The notes under the pieces are model-generated. The model saw only the letters and a list, made by a program, of their open reading frames with translations. It was not told where the DNA came from and made no database searches. A stretch of DNA of 64,000 bases from NCBI RefSeq assembly GCF_002936955.1, contig NZ_MPZM01000011.1:1-64000 (forward strand), in the 5' to 3' direction. Positions 1 through 8,732 of this stretch are shown here, piece after piece (position 1 is the first letter of the stretch; the number at the start of each line of letters is the position of its first letter). Made by a program: the position numbers and the translations under genes. Origin of the DNA: Oceanisphaera arctica. GTDB taxonomy: Bacteria > Pseudomonadota > Gammaproteobacteria > Enterobacterales > Aeromonadaceae.

Positions 1-162
1 CAGCACGACCAGCGCTGCATGCTGGAGGCTCGTCTCGAAGGCCGGCAGCCGGTGGCGGTGACGGACCACGCCGCGACGCTGGAGCAGGCGGTCCAGGGCG
101 CCGCGCAAAAGCTGGCGCGTCTGCTGGACAGCACGTTCGGGCGGATGCACGACCATCGCTAG
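1..162 (+). CDS. C-terminal end of an HPF/RaiA-like ribosome-associated protein (partial)
   Basis: The frame is open from the first base of the window and stops with TAG at 160-162, so only the last 53 residues are present. The tail combines a GRQPVAV motif with a helix containing AATLEQAVQGAAQKLARLLD. This resembles the end of hibernation-promoting-factor / sigma-54-modulation (S30EA) domain proteins, which bind idle ribosomes. The assignment rests on this short tail alone. The PRC-barrel gene starts 83 bp downstream on the same strand, so the two may be co-expressed, as stress proteins often are. The start and full domain layout lie outside the window. Confidence 0.5.
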   Translation, partial: QHDQRCMLEARLEGRQPVAVTDHAATLEQAVQGAAQKLARLLDSTFGRMHDHR

Positions 163-245
163 AAGACGTCCGGCCTGCCCTTGTCCTATTTGCGCGGCAA
201 TGATTTGTTGTCTGCGTTTTCTTTTATCTGAAGAGTAAATACATC

Positions 246-983
246 ATGTTACATACGCTGAAAGATTTAGAAGGCTTTGCCATTCATGCCGCTGATGGCG
301 ATATTGGAGCAACCAAAGAATTTTATTTTGACGACAAGCAGTGGGTGATTCGTTATTTGGTGGTTGAAACGGGCCATTGGCTGGCCAGCAAAAAAGTATT
401 GCTTTCACCAATCTCAATAAAAAATGTAAATCTCGAAGGTAAGACACTCACCGTCTCTATCTCCAGAGAACAGGTAAAAAACAGCCCCGACATTGACACC
501 CAAAAGTCAGTTTCGCGGCAGCATGAAGTGGATTACCTCGGATATTACGGTTATCCACCTTATTGGGGTAATACTGGCCTCTGGGGTGGTTATTCTAGCC
601 CGTATATGATTGCGCCGGGCTACTCTAGTGTGGCTCCACAGCCAGATGAAGGTATTGATATGTTTGCAGACGCGGATGCTATCCGACACCGCAATCAAGA
701 CCGTCATCTCCGTAGTAGTCTTGCCGTGATGGGTTATCACCTTGAGGCAACGGACGGTGACCTGGGCCACTTGCAAGGCATGTTGATAGACACCGACACC
801 TGGGCTATTCGTTATTTGATTATTAACACCAGTAATTGGTGGCTGGGTCATCAGGTTTTGATCGCACCGAACTCGATTAAAGAGGTGAGTTGGGGTACCT
901 CTAAAATTTATGTTGATATGACACAGCAACAAGTGAAAGGTGCTCCACTTTTTGACCCCGCCATCCCGTTCAATGACGAATAG
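246..983 (+). CDS. Tandem PRC-barrel domain protein
   Basis: A 245-residue protein with two copies of the PRC-barrel fold, roughly residues 1-75 and 155-235. Each copy has the pattern of a short loop containing GD-(I/L)-G, then a W-x-I-R-Y-L strand and later a hydrophobic PxSI strand. The linker, residues about 90-135, is rich in Tyr, Gly and Pro (YLGYYGYPPYWG). No signal peptide or membrane segment is seen. PRC-barrel proteins occur as small beta-barrel modules in RNA metabolism and in uncharacterised stress-related proteins. The two-domain form with a Tyr/Gly linker is common in environmental bacteria, but its substrate is unknown. The domain call is secure; a specific function is not. Confidence 0.8.
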   Translation: MLHTLKDLEGFAIHAADGDIGATKEFYFDDKQWVIRYLVVETGHWLASKKVLLSPISIKNVNLEGKTLTVSISREQVKNSPDIDTQKSVSRQHEVDYLGYYGYPPYWGNTGLWGGYSSPYMIAPGYSSVAPQPDEGIDMFADADAIRHRNQDRHLRSSLAVMGYHLEATDGDLGHLQGMLIDTDTWAIRYLIINTSNWWLGHQVLIAPNSIKEVSWGTSKIYVDMTQQQVKGAPLFDPAIPFNDE

Positions 984-1110
984 GCGCTGAAGAAGATGGC
1001 ATGATTGGTTATCTATAAGAGCAGGAGTTGTCTAATCGTCATTCGAATCCACAATCCAGGAAGAAATCTATAGCCTGCATGAACATCATTTCCCGATGCC
1101 GGAGCCTCTA

Positions 1111-1273
1111 GCAGCCTGTCGGACTTACCACTGATCTACTGCGGAAAAGCCGACTTTGGTCATTTTTCGTCCTCTTTTTTGTTAAATAGAACCACTATTT
1201 TCCTCAAAAGAGCTCAAAAACTGCCTCAAATCGGACTTTCCCTCACTACGACCGGCCAAGTCCGACAGGCTGC
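1111..1273. mobile_element. MITE-like element with 16-bp perfect terminal inverted repeats
   Basis: The 163-bp element begins with GCAGCCTGTCGGACTT (1111-1126) and ends with its exact reverse complement (1258-1273). With the flanking bases, each end reads as a CTAG palindrome, consistent with insertion into or duplication of CTAG. There is no credible transposase inside. The ends resemble those of larger IS elements with a CTAG target preference (IS1182-like), so it is probably a non-autonomous derivative moved by such an element. The parent element is not in the window. Confidence 0.7.
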
Positions 1274-1320
1274 TAGTGAGGCGGCAGGTGTTGAGTCATG
1301 CATGCGCCTCAGGAGGAAAT

Positions 1321-1425
1321 ATGCAAAAGCTGGCCTTATTACTGATCGCCCCCGGCGCGCCTTTGTCGGACGTTCTGACGCTGCTGGCCTGGATTCGACT
1401 AGCTCTCCATTACTTCACTGATTGA
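1321..1425 (+). CDS. Small ORF, 34 aa, hydrophobic (doubtful)
   Basis: ATG at 1321 is preceded by a strong AGGAGG ribosome-binding sequence seven bases upstream, and the frame ends with TGA at 1425. The peptide starts MQKLALLLIAPGAP and is mostly hydrophobic, so it could be a small membrane peptide or the surviving N-terminus of a gene truncated by rearrangement next to the MITE-like element. It overlaps the 3' end of the convergent gene at 1410. The good Shine-Dalgarno sequence is the only real support. No family was recognised. Confidence 0.25.
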   Translation: MQKLALLLIAPGAPLSDVLTLLAWIRLALHYFTD

Positions 1426-1964
1426 ACAGCCAACTTGACCTGGCTGATGCTCTGCTCGGTCGGAGCGCCACTGACGCGGGCGATGATCTGCCCTTCGGAA
1501 TCCAGAACAATCACGTAAGCACTCGCGCTTCCCGTCGGAATATTGAGCGCCGTTTCAAGGCTCGTTTCATCGAGGATCCAGGTCTGGTCGTAGTAGCGAG
1601 CCGGAATCTTTTCCTTGGCGCGCCCTATGGCGTCGGCCTCGCTCATGAAGAACGGCAGATCGACAGCCAGCACGTCGCGGATGCGGATTGACTTCGGATC
1701 CAGGTTCTCCCGCAGCGCATTGGCCCACTTTCGCGTGTCTCCGGCAGCAGCTTTGCTGGGTGTGATGATCAGGATCATCGGCTGGCCGATGAGCTTGGCG
1801 TCGGTGATCTTCTCACCGCTCAGCGCGGTTGCCTCGAACGAAGGAATTGGACTGTTCGGAGCCGCACCCACCCAGGATGCGGTGAACAGGGCGCAAGCCG
1901 CGGCAACGACGAAGTAGGTACAAATATGACCTACAAACACCCAACGATCTTCCATCTCAGCCAT
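1410..1964 (-). CDS. Exported thioredoxin-fold protein lacking a CxxC motif (YtfJ-like)
   Basis: A 184-residue protein with an N-terminal hydrophobic segment at about residues 8-33 that looks like a signal peptide or anchor (cleavage plausible after VGAA). An AhpC/TSA-like domain follows: PxFEAT...G...ITDAKLIGQPMILIITP, a central helix, a strand with TWILDE and a final YVIVLDSEGQIIARVSG hairpin. Where thioredoxins carry the redox CxxC the sequence is TPSKAAAG, and the domain has no cysteine, so it is unlikely to be a dithiol oxidoreductase. The overall pattern resembles the YtfJ family of periplasmic proteins of unknown role. The fold is inferred from the pattern only. Confidence 0.5.
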   Translation of the reverse strand: MAEMEDRWVFVGHICTYFVVAAACALFTASWVGAAPNSPIPSFEATALSGEKITDAKLIGQPMILIITPSKAAAGDTRKWANALRENLDPKSIRIRDVLAVDLPFFMSEADAIGRAKEKIPARYYDQTWILDETSLETALNIPTGSASAYVIVLDSEGQIIARVSGAPTEQSISQVKLAVQSVK

Positions 1965-2159
1965 GGCTTAATTTCCTCATAGGCATTCCAGCCTAAGTGC
2001 CACGAGCACACCAGCGCGATAAAGGTCGCGAATCCTTGGCGCATGTTTGACAACTTACGGTATATTCAGGAATATGCGCAGCACTGCGCGGTTCATATTT
2101 CAATGCAAATCACTACCATAATCGGATCAGCATTCAGTGCGATTTAACAGGGTCACCCA

Positions 2160-3380
2160 TTAGCGCTGCTTCGTCCCCATATCCATATGCTCACCAGAAG
2201 CGTCGCTGCTGCTTACGCTGACATTTGGAAGCTCCAGAACCACCCGGTACGCATCCATTTCACGGCTGAGAAAGGCCTGGGCCGAGCCCCATAGATACAA
2301 TCGAAAACGACGATAAAGCATCTCGCCCCAACGGCTGACTATTTCATCGCGAGCGTCCTCCAGACGCTCCGCCCAGATCTTGCACGTGAGGAAGTAGTTA
2401 TGCCGGTCGTTATACACCCCCAACACATCCAGTTCGCTCCTGGCCACTTCTGCCAGGAAAGCGTGCAGGCAGAAATAAGCATGGTCGCCCGGAAAGATAT
2501 AGCGGGATACGAAGGTAGGCTTGGAATACTTTTCCCGATATGCGCTGGCATCAAGGTACACGCGCCCCCCTGGTTTCAGCAAGCGTTGAAGATGCCGTAG
2601 AACGGCCGGATAGTCGGGCAGGTGTTCCATCACCCCAAGGATTACGATGGCATCGTAAGGGGCCGGCGATGTGTGTTCCCAAAAGTCTTGATTCAGCACC
2701 TTGCATGGGAGTTGCAGCCGCTCGATCAAGTCTGCCAGAAAAGCTTCGGACTGTTCTGAAATAGTCAGCGATGTGACGTGAATTCCGCGTCGTCCTGCAT
2801 GCTCGGTGAAACTGCCCCAGCCGCCACCGACATCCAGGACGCGATCTCCCGGCTTCAACCGGCAGGCTTCGATGGCAAAATCGAGCTTGCGGTGCTGGGC
2901 TGTTTCCAGTGACTCGTCGTCGTGCTCGAATACCGCTTGCGAATAGCAGCGGCTAGGGTCCAGGAATTTGAGATAGAACTCGTTGCTGAAATCATAGTGA
3001 CCGGCAATCGCCCGCCGGTCGGTCTGCTCCCGACCTACGAACAGTGGCGCAATCCGCAACCACAGAGCGTGCAGCGGATGATGGTCGCGCAACAGCCCGC
3101 GCAGACTGGCGAATCCCAGCATATCGCCCGCGACATCCAGGTTACCTGCCATGTAAGCTTCGCAAATTCTCACCTCATCCAGGTCTCTGAGGGCAGCCAG
3201 CCCGTGACGATTCTTGACCAGGATCTGGATTACGGGCTCGCCTTTGCCTAAACGATAGCTGTGGCCACCCCACAACTGGATTTCGACGGGTAGTTTTATC
3301 TTGTCGGCTACCCGCTTTTGAATCAGCCTGAATATTCTGTCATACGGCTCTGTCAATGCAGCATCAACAAATTGTCCCAT
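2160..3380 (-). CDS. cfa: Cyclopropane-fatty-acyl-phospholipid synthase-like SAM methyltransferase
   Basis: A 406-residue enzyme of the CFA synthase family. These enzymes transfer a methylene group from S-adenosylmethionine to unsaturated acyl chains of membrane phospholipids, usually in stationary phase or acid stress. The N-terminal 110 residues form the lipid-associated domain. The AdoMet site is VLDVGGGWGSF near residue 185, followed by a post-motif strand GIHVTSLTISEQ. The region DFSNEFYLKFLDPSRCYSQA matches the conserved family block around the active-site bicarbonate-binding area. ATG at 3380 is preferred over the TTG one codon upstream. The gene stands alone. Related AdoMet enzymes such as mycolic acid cyclopropane synthases or fatty-acid C-methyltransferases cannot be excluded. 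Confidence 0.82.
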   Translation of the reverse strand: MGQFVDAALTEPYDRIFRLIQKRVADKIKLPVEIQLWGGHSYRLGKGEPVIQILVKNRHGLAALRDLDEVRICEAYMAGNLDVAGDMLGFASLRGLLRDHHPLHALWLRIAPLFVGREQTDRRAIAGHYDFSNEFYLKFLDPSRCYSQAVFEHDDESLETAQHRKLDFAIEACRLKPGDRVLDVGGGWGSFTEHAGRRGIHVTSLTISEQSEAFLADLIERLQLPCKVLNQDFWEHTSPAPYDAIVILGVMEHLPDYPAVLRHLQRLLKPGGRVYLDASAYREKYSKPTFVSRYIFPGDHAYFCLHAFLAEVARSELDVLGVYNDRHNYFLTCKIWAERLEDARDEIVSRWGEMLYRRFRLYLWGSAQAFLSREMDAYRVVLELPNVSVSSSDASGEHMDMGTKQR

Positions 3381-3684
3381 CAATTGTACCTCCCCAAAGA
3401 ATCAGCATTTCATCCACGCCTTCATGCCTGGTTTACTTTCGTCAGCGCGTCGCTTCGTGCCAGGATTTTGCGAAAGATTGCGCCCCCTCGCGCTGAACGG
3501 CACGTCTGCAGCCGGGAACACACTGAGAAGAATATCCGCCCCGACAGGACATATCTGTGCGTTACCGTACACAGACGGATGGTACGGGCACATCGATGCC
3601 GAGAAGGCCCGTATGGTGCAATAAATCGAACGGGTACGGTATTGCCCTTCCCGAAAACTCATACGCTCGGCTGGTGTTTGCAGT

Positions 3685-3828
3685 TCTGAGGTAATCCTTG
3701 AACTCACGTTGCACGTAGCCCGGCAATTCCCTGCCCTGCACCGCCAAATGGGCGTGAATGCCGAGTAGTGTTACTCAACGATCAGGTAGAGAAGGGTCTG
3801 CTCGGGCCGGTGACGCTGGTAACTGCCA
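3685..3828 (-). pseudogene. Decayed remnant of an IS91/ISCR-type transposase N-terminus
   Basis: Two short pieces in different frames match the start of IS91-family rolling-circle transposases. One is YQRHRPEQTLLYLIVE (stop at 3771) and the other GRELPGYVQREFKDYLR (ends near 3685). In intact relatives these are continuous and precede a zinc-binding region. Here a stop codon and a frameshift separate them and nothing recognisable follows. The surrounding 3384-4060 holds only short, non-conserved open frames, so I read the stretch as transposon debris. Moderate confidence in the family, high confidence that it is non-functional. Confidence 0.45.
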
Positions 3829-4060
3829 GCCGGCCACTCCCCCTCGACACTCCTTGCCGCAGCGGTGAAAGGCATGATCCGCGTCCTTACGATACTGGGC
3901 ACCTCGATTAACCGATATTTTTCGCTACATTTAGCAACAGCCGTACGACGACGACAAAAACAGGGTAATTTCCCCGGCAAGTGAAGGTTCATGTCACCAT
4001 TTAATGCCTATCCGTAGATCGAATCACCCCTATTGGGCGCCATTCGACCCACAGCGGCCA

Positions 4061-5099
4061 TCAGAAGGCCTCGATTCCGGCTCGGCGTAAATACACCAAC
4101 CGCTTCAGATTGTAGCAGGTCGCCATCATCGTCATTTTTACGTTCGCCCGAGCCTGGCCGATGGTGCGTATCAGCATGCCTCCCATCTGTTCGATGGCCC
4201 CGAACACATGCTCCACCCGAGCACGGATCTTGGCGATGCGGTGGTTGCGGCGTTTTTAGCAGTCGGACAGTGGGCGGTTACGCGCCCCTTTGCGCTGAAT
4301 TTCAGGGCGATTGCCACGCTGCCTGAGATCCGCTTCCCGCGCCTGGCTGGCATAGCCTCGATCGGCGTAGACATTCTGGCTGGTGTTATAGGGATCAAGT
4401 ACCTGCTCGAAGTGGCGGCTGTCATGCACCGAGGCGGTGCTGGTCTCAATGGCGCGGATCACCTTATAACGCTTGTTCACGTTGATCTACAGCTTGTAGC
4501 CGAAGTGACTCTTGCCATGCTTCTTGGTCCAGGTGGCATCCAGGTCCTTCTGGCGGCGCTGGGCCGGTTTCCAGTCGGCGGGCGTGGCCTGCTGCTCGAT
4601 GATGTATTTTTCATGGCGGCGGATATGCTGCTTGGGCGCAGGCACCAGGGTCGCATCAATGATCTGACCGCCGCGCGCAATATAGCCCGGCGCATCAGCT
4701 GATCCGCCACACCGTCAAACAGGGCTCTGGCGCCCGCTTCACCGATCCGGTTCTCAAACGTCCGGATCGTGGTGCGGTCCGGAATATTACTGACCTGCGT
4801 GAGTCCGCAAAAGCGCTGGTAACTCATGCGGTCCAGCAGTTGGTATTCCATCTGCTCGTCGGACTGGTTGTAAAGCCGCTGAGCACCATAATCCGCACCA
4901 TCGTTTCCGTCGGGAAGGGAGGCCGGCCACCCTGCGAGCTAACCGGACGCGGCGCAACTCGATCAACGGCTGCCGCCAGGGCAGAAAAGTCGATGTGCAG
5001 ATTGATCTCCGCCAGCGGATCGCCCAGGCGGTCGATCTTCTCCCGGTGCTGATCGGCGGCAAACAAATCGGTCTTGAGGGCGCTGCGTAGCTTCTTCAT
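4061..5099 (-). pseudogene. IS5-family DDE transposase, frameshifted and interrupted
   Basis: Reading the minus strand through three shifts reconstructs a normal IS5-type transposase of about 340 residues. The N-terminus begins MKKLRSALKTDLFAADQH. The central block MEYQLLDRMSYQRFCGL is followed by the first catalytic Asp in IIDATLV, the second in YADRGYAS, and the Glu region RARVEHVFGAIEQMGG; the C-terminus ends GIEAF. One-base losses are implied near 4881 and near 4685 (a G run), and an in-frame TAG lies at 4487-4489. As written it cannot encode a full protein. Some shifts are at homopolymers and could be sequencing errors, but several lesions together favour a dead copy. Clear terminal repeats were not identified. 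Confidence 0.8.
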
Positions 5100-5196
5100 C
5101 GGTGTCAGTCCGTGGCTGTATCAGACGCTGTGAATTTTACCCAAGGGTACAGCTGGTCGGCGAGGTTTTTCGAGGTGCCCATTAGTACATAGCCAT

Positions 5197-6447
5197 CTAA
5201 AAGCCCCGCATCTCAATCGCTTCTTTGACCCGTTCTACAGCTATCAAATAAGCCGCTTCACGATACGTATTCGATTCCTTTTGCTTCCGTTCCAGTACGG
5301 CATCCCATGCCCGCCTCAGCGTTGCTTCCAGTTCATGGTTCACGCGTTCCTCATCCCACCGGTATCTCTGCCGGTTTTGCACCCATTCGAGGTAGGAAAC
5401 AATGACACCACCTGCGTTGGCAAGGATGTCGGGGATCACGGGAATCCCGCTGTCCGCCAGTATATTCGTGGCCTTGCAGGTGATCGGCACATTGGCAGCT
5501 TCAACGATCATCCGCGCGTTTACATCCTTGGCGTTCTCGTCCGTAATGGCGTTTTCCATGGCAGCAGGTATCAGGATATCAACGTCGAGCGAGAGCAATG
5601 CCTCGTTATCGAGCTTTTGGCCATCGACCTTCAAGTCGTAGAGCGACGTTCGACGATCCGTCTTTTCGGCCGCCTCGAAAAGCGATGCAGTGTTCAGTCC
5701 ATCTTCGTTATATAACCCACCTTTGGAATCACTCACCGCTACGATGGTAGCGCCGTAGTCGGATAGAAACTTTGCCGCGAAACGGCCTACATTCCCGAAG
5801 CCCTGTATCGCCACAGTGGCACCTTCCAATTCAATGCCCTCCATATCAGCAGCCCATGACGTAACCAGGGCAACCCCTCTCCCCGTCGCCGCCGTTCTGC
5901 CCTGGGACCCACCGAGCTGAATGGGCTTGGCCGTTACGACCGCGGGTTCAAGCCCGTGTACGAGGCTATAGGCATCGTAGATCCAAGCCATGGTCTTTGG
6001 ATTCGTCCCTACGTCCGGTGCCAGAATATCCACATCAGGGCCGATTACGCATTCAAGTCGTTGCGTAAGCTTCTTGGTCAGTAATTCAAGTTCGCGATCG
6101 GATAGCTGGCGGGGATCGCAATTGATTCCGCCCTTGGCGCCGCCAAAGGGAATGTCTACCAGCGCCGTTTTCCACGTCATGAGCTGGGCGAGTCCTTCGA
6201 AATGTTCACGATTGACGTCGGGATGGTACCGCAACCCTCCTTTGAAAGGCCCGCGACTGTGGTCGTGCTGTATCCGATAGCCACTGAAAACCCGCAGGCT
6301 ACCGTCACCCAGCGTGATAGGGATCTCAAAACTGATTTCCCGGTGGGGTGAGCGAATCAGATGCTGCATCTGCTCATCAATTGCAAGCACATCAAAGGCG
6401 CCCTGGAGAAAGGATTCACTGCATATTTTGGGTGTCGATTTGCTCAT
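5197..6447 (-). CDS. gdhA: Glutamate dehydrogenase (Glu/Leu/Phe/Val dehydrogenase family)
   Basis: A 416-residue cytosolic enzyme interconverting glutamate and 2-oxoglutarate plus ammonium with NAD(P). The N-terminal domain contains GPFKGGLRYHP, the lysine-bearing active-site block GGAKGGI near residue 105 and the catalytic Asp region DVGTNPKTMAW. The C-terminal Rossmann domain has GATVAIQGFGNVGRFAA around residue 215, and VSDSKGG ends the second strand. The length of about 415 aa matches the hexameric class common in aerobic, often NAD-linked, bacteria rather than the 447-aa E. coli GdhA. It lies 12 bp downstream of the broken aldehyde dehydrogenase gene on the same strand, suggesting a former amino-acid catabolic operon, possibly for GABA/glutamate use. 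Cofactor preference is not decided here. Confidence 0.9.
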   Translation of the reverse strand: MSKSTPKICSESFLQGAFDVLAIDEQMQHLIRSPHREISFEIPITLGDGSLRVFSGYRIQHDHSRGPFKGGLRYHPDVNREHFEGLAQLMTWKTALVDIPFGGAKGGINCDPRQLSDRELELLTKKLTQRLECVIGPDVDILAPDVGTNPKTMAWIYDAYSLVHGLEPAVVTAKPIQLGGSQGRTAATGRGVALVTSWAADMEGIELEGATVAIQGFGNVGRFAAKFLSDYGATIVAVSDSKGGLYNEDGLNTASLFEAAEKTDRRTSLYDLKVDGQKLDNEALLSLDVDILIPAAMENAITDENAKDVNARMIVEAANVPITCKATNILADSGIPVIPDILANAGGVIVSYLEWVQNRQRYRWDEERVNHELEATLRRAWDAVLERKQKESNTYREAAYLIAVERVKEAIEMRGF

Positions 6448-6459
6448 GGTATCTAGTCC

Positions 6460-7176
6460 TTAACGTTGAGTCCTGTCGGGCTGAGTGGAAACATACAGGG
6501 TCTTGATGTTGACAAATTCCTTGATGCCATAGGAGGATAGCTCACGACCAAATCCGCTCTGCTTGATTCCCCCAAAGGGTAAACGCGGATCGGATTTAAC
6601 GAACTCGTTGATGAAACAACAGCCGGCCTGCAACTCATGCTCCGCGATTTGCTTACCCCGCTGTATGTCGCGAGTAAACACCGTAGCACCCAATCCAAAG
6701 GATGTATCGTTGGCCACCGCCAGCGCCTCCTTTTCATCGGCCACAGAGATGACGGCAGCGACCGGGCCAAAAACTCCTCCTCGTAGGCCGGCATCCCCGG
6801 CGCGATGTCCGTTAGAACGGTTGGAGGGTAGTAGGCGCCCTTTCCATCAGGTATCGCTCCACCCAGCAGACACCGGACACCTTTTTCGATGCTGGCTTCG
6901 ACTTGCGCATGCAGCGCATCTCTCAAATCTACCCGTGCCTGCGGTCCGATATCCGTCGAATCGTCCCTCGGGCCGCCCACCTTGGCGCTCTTCATGTTCT
7001 CGACGACCTTCGCTTCGAACACATCGCGGTTCTTCTTGGTAACGATGAACCGCTTCGCAGCGATGCAGCTCTGCCCACCGTTGTTCAGCCTGCTCTTTAC
7101 ACAGGTCTTTGCCGCATGATCGACGTCGGCATCATCCAGGATTACATAGGGATAGCTACCGCCCAGCTCCAGAACA
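6460..7176 (-). pseudogene. Aldehyde dehydrogenase C-terminal stump (succinate-semialdehyde dehydrogenase-like)
   Basis: Only the C-terminal half of an NAD(P)-dependent aldehyde dehydrogenase remains. It starts at the LELGGS strand that carries the catalytic Glu, followed by the nucleophile region NNGGQSCIAAKRF (Cys in GGQSC), and ends with LPFGGIKQSGFGREL. The 5' half is missing, replaced at about 7172-7177 by a truncated IS66 tnpB gene. A frameshift sits at an A5 run (6769-6773 on the plus strand): adding one base restores EEEFFGPVAAV. The pattern fits GabD/SSADH-type enzymes. Without the N-terminal NAD-binding part it cannot be an active dehydrogenase, whether or not the frameshift is real. 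Confidence 0.85.
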
Positions 7177-7336
7177 GGATCTTCAGCTTGTTCCGCTGAC
7201 GATTGCAGAAGATAAACCAAGCCTCGCTCAGCGGGTTGAGTTCGAGCACATCGCTGACGAGCAATGCCAGGCCATCGATTGATTTGCCCATCTCGGTCGC
7301 GCCGGCCACCAGGTAGATGTCGCCGCGTGGGATCAT
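7172..7336 (-). pseudogene. tnpB: IS66 TnpB, 3'-truncated
   Basis: The frame opens with MIPRGDIYLVAG and continues through ATEMGKSIDGLALLVSDVLE and AWFIFCNRQRNKLKILFW. This is the classical N-terminus of the IS66 Orf2 protein, an accessory protein of about 115 residues needed for transposition. About half of it is present. After ILFW the family continues DGNG, but here the sequence runs into the aldehyde dehydrogenase stump. Its ATG overlaps the tnpA stop codon (ATGA arrangement), as is usual for IS66 operons. Confidence 0.8.
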
Positions 7337-7647
7337 CGCAAGGCAGCCACGAGGCGTTGCAGGGTATCGGGTTCCAGCGCGGCCGAAAATGCCAACTGGC
7401 AGCCGTTGGGCAGGGTCAAGGTCAGGTGATGAGCCTGGTTATGTGGTCCTGGTTCAGACACCACCACCGGATGGATAGTGTGATACCGAAATGTCTCAGG
7501 CGCCTTGAGTTTAGTGGCCCAATAGTAAAAGGTTGACGGACGGATACCTTGGCGCTGGCAGAATGCGGCCTTGCTGAGGCCACTATCTGCCTGGGCTTGC
7601 AACTGGGCTTGCCAGTACTGACGTTTTTGCTGTGGGGTCATTGTCAT
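7333..7647 (-). CDS. tnpA: IS66 TnpA (accessory protein)
   Basis: A 104-residue protein beginning MTMTPQQKRQYWQAQLQAQ, with a helix-turn-helix-like segment GLSKAAFCQRQGIRPSTFYYW at about 24-44 and a C-terminal strand pair ending LEPDTLQRLVAAL. It matches the small IS66 Orf1/TnpA type. The gene is intact but belongs to a truncated element with no TnpC transposase. It is therefore unlikely to drive transposition unless a full copy elsewhere cooperates. A ribosome-binding sequence (GAGAGGAAT) is seen upstream. Confidence 0.8.
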   Translation of the reverse strand: MTMTPQQKRQYWQAQLQAQADSGLSKAAFCQRQGIRPSTFYYWATKLKAPETFRYHTIHPVVVSEPGPHNQAHHLTLTLPNGCQLAFSAALEPDTLQRLVAALR

Positions 7648-7718
7648 TCCTCTTGTTGAGAGGAATAGCGTGCCGCAACGACGTTAGCGCGAGAAGATGG
7701 GGTTAATTAGCCGCTTAC

Positions 7719-8376
7719 CTCTTTACCCGGAGATAGCTTCATGGTGACACCCAAGGGTAATGCATCATAGTTCAAAAAACGTACAGATTAATAGGGTGGC
7801 ATTAGACCAAACAATAATGTGACTCATTCGAGGCTTTATGGTTTGATAAATCCTATGTATTGTTGATTGATTTATGAGCGATAGGCAGCTCAAAACAAGT
7901 CAAGCTTGTTCATAAAATGATCATGCGTCGGCCCTGTGGTAACACCCTGTTACGCACCCAAGATAAGGCCCCGTAATGAAAAAACGATACTGGCTGCTGG
8001 ATATGAATCGCTATCTTAATTTATAAACGCTGACCGGGCGTTGCTTTCCCCGAGGGCTTGGGCTAGGGTATTGATACTGCTTTTTTATATATTTTTTAGT
8101 TACTTGGAATCTTCACTACTTACATAAGCACACACTCTCAGAGGGTTTTATGTATAAGTATCAGATCAATTTTCCGAGCCCAGCCCCCTTCTGCCCGGTT
8201 TAAGCCGGATGCTGTTTAGCATCCGGCCTGAATTCTGCGGCCGAGAATCACGGCCTGCCCCATCTTTATTTGGTATTGCCTGACCAGCACATCATAAGGA
8301 GATGCAGCCTTGAAGTATTCAGCCTGCCGTGCCCCCCTTTAAATGGGTGTAGCTCGAGTCTATTCAACTTGAGCTT
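7719..8376. other. Gene-poor stretch between the IS66 remnant and the small basic protein
   Basis: About 650 bp without a convincing gene. It holds a 16-codon frame at 7976 (MKKRYWLLDM...) and a 17-codon frame near 8150 (MYKYQINFPS...), both too short to judge. A perfect 9-bp stem GCCGGATGC/GCATCCGGC sits at 8204-8227 with no adjoining T-run. The ACCCAAGGGTA string at 7747-7757 also appears beside the IS5 remnant (near 5139), suggesting a shared insertion border. Otherwise nothing recognisable. Confidence 0.4.
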
Positions 8377-8454
8377 ATGAAAAAGTCTATTTTACAGGCC
8401 AGCGAGAAAAGAAAGCGGCGCTTTTCCGGCGGCCCGTCATCAAGGAGCTTGATC

Positions 8455-8544
8455 ATGAGTAAGGAAAAAATAAAAAAGAAAGCGGAAAAGTCCCTGAAAG
8501 AAAAGCGTCAGGAGAAGCGCGACAAGCGCAAGAACCAGGAATAA
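8455..8544 (+). CDS. Small lysine/arginine-rich protein, 29 aa
   Basis: A 29-residue, highly basic peptide (MSKEKIKKKAEKSLKEKRQE...), probably a single charged helix. AAGGAG lies about seven bases before ATG 8455, which makes this the preferred start. The same frame is open further upstream to an ATG at 8377, which would give a 55-residue Arg/Lys-rich protein but lacks a good ribosome-binding site. A hairpin (GTTGGCC/GGCCAAC, 8552-8569) and a strong terminator at 8658 follow, so this looks like a complete small transcription unit. Similar small basic proteins are widespread in gammaproteobacteria without a known role. Confidence 0.5.
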   Translation: MSKEKIKKKAEKSLKEKRQEKRDKRKNQE

Positions 8545-8657
8545 TCCCGAAGTTGGCCGAAAGGCCAACCGGTTTGCAGGCACAGGAGCCAGTGTCTGCG
8601 AGCCGACGTAGTAAAATGAGTAAGTAAAGTCGTATGGATAGCAAGCACGATCCAGTT

Positions 8658-8680
8658 GGGCGCCTCTCGGCGCCCTTTTT
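8658..8680 (+). terminator. Rho-independent terminator
   Basis: GGGCGCC, loop TCTC, GGCGCCC followed by TTTTT. It ends the small basic-protein transcript and also faces the convergent DUF302 gene. Confidence 0.85.
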
Positions 8681-8732
8681 ATCGGCGTCCGTCTTTGGCT
8701 ACAGGTAAAAACTGTCGGTAAAAAATACAGCC

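Larger units (their letters stand above)
7172..7718 (-). mobile_element. Truncated IS66-family element
   Basis: The surviving end of an IS66-type insertion sequence. A terminal sequence beginning GTAAGCGG (minus strand, ending at 7718) has the GTAAGCG start typical of IS66 inverted repeats. It is followed inward by tnpA and the first part of tnpB. tnpC and the far terminal repeat are absent because tnpB breaks off at the aldehyde dehydrogenase sequence near 7172-7177. The short shared string GTTCTGG at the join suggests a deletion through microhomology after insertion. The element is immobile by itself. Confidence 0.7.

Noticed and set aside
1179-1421. An 80-codon plus-strand frame starting inside the MITE-like element
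   Set aside because: It crosses the inverted-repeat boundary of the element and resembles no protein; the frame is fortuitous.
7976-8026. Sixteen-codon ORF MKKRYWLLDM...
   Set aside because: Too short to evaluate, no good ribosome-binding site and no recognised leader function.
8204-8227. Hairpin as a Rho-independent terminator
   Set aside because: The stem is perfect but there is no T-run on either side and no gene ends nearby.
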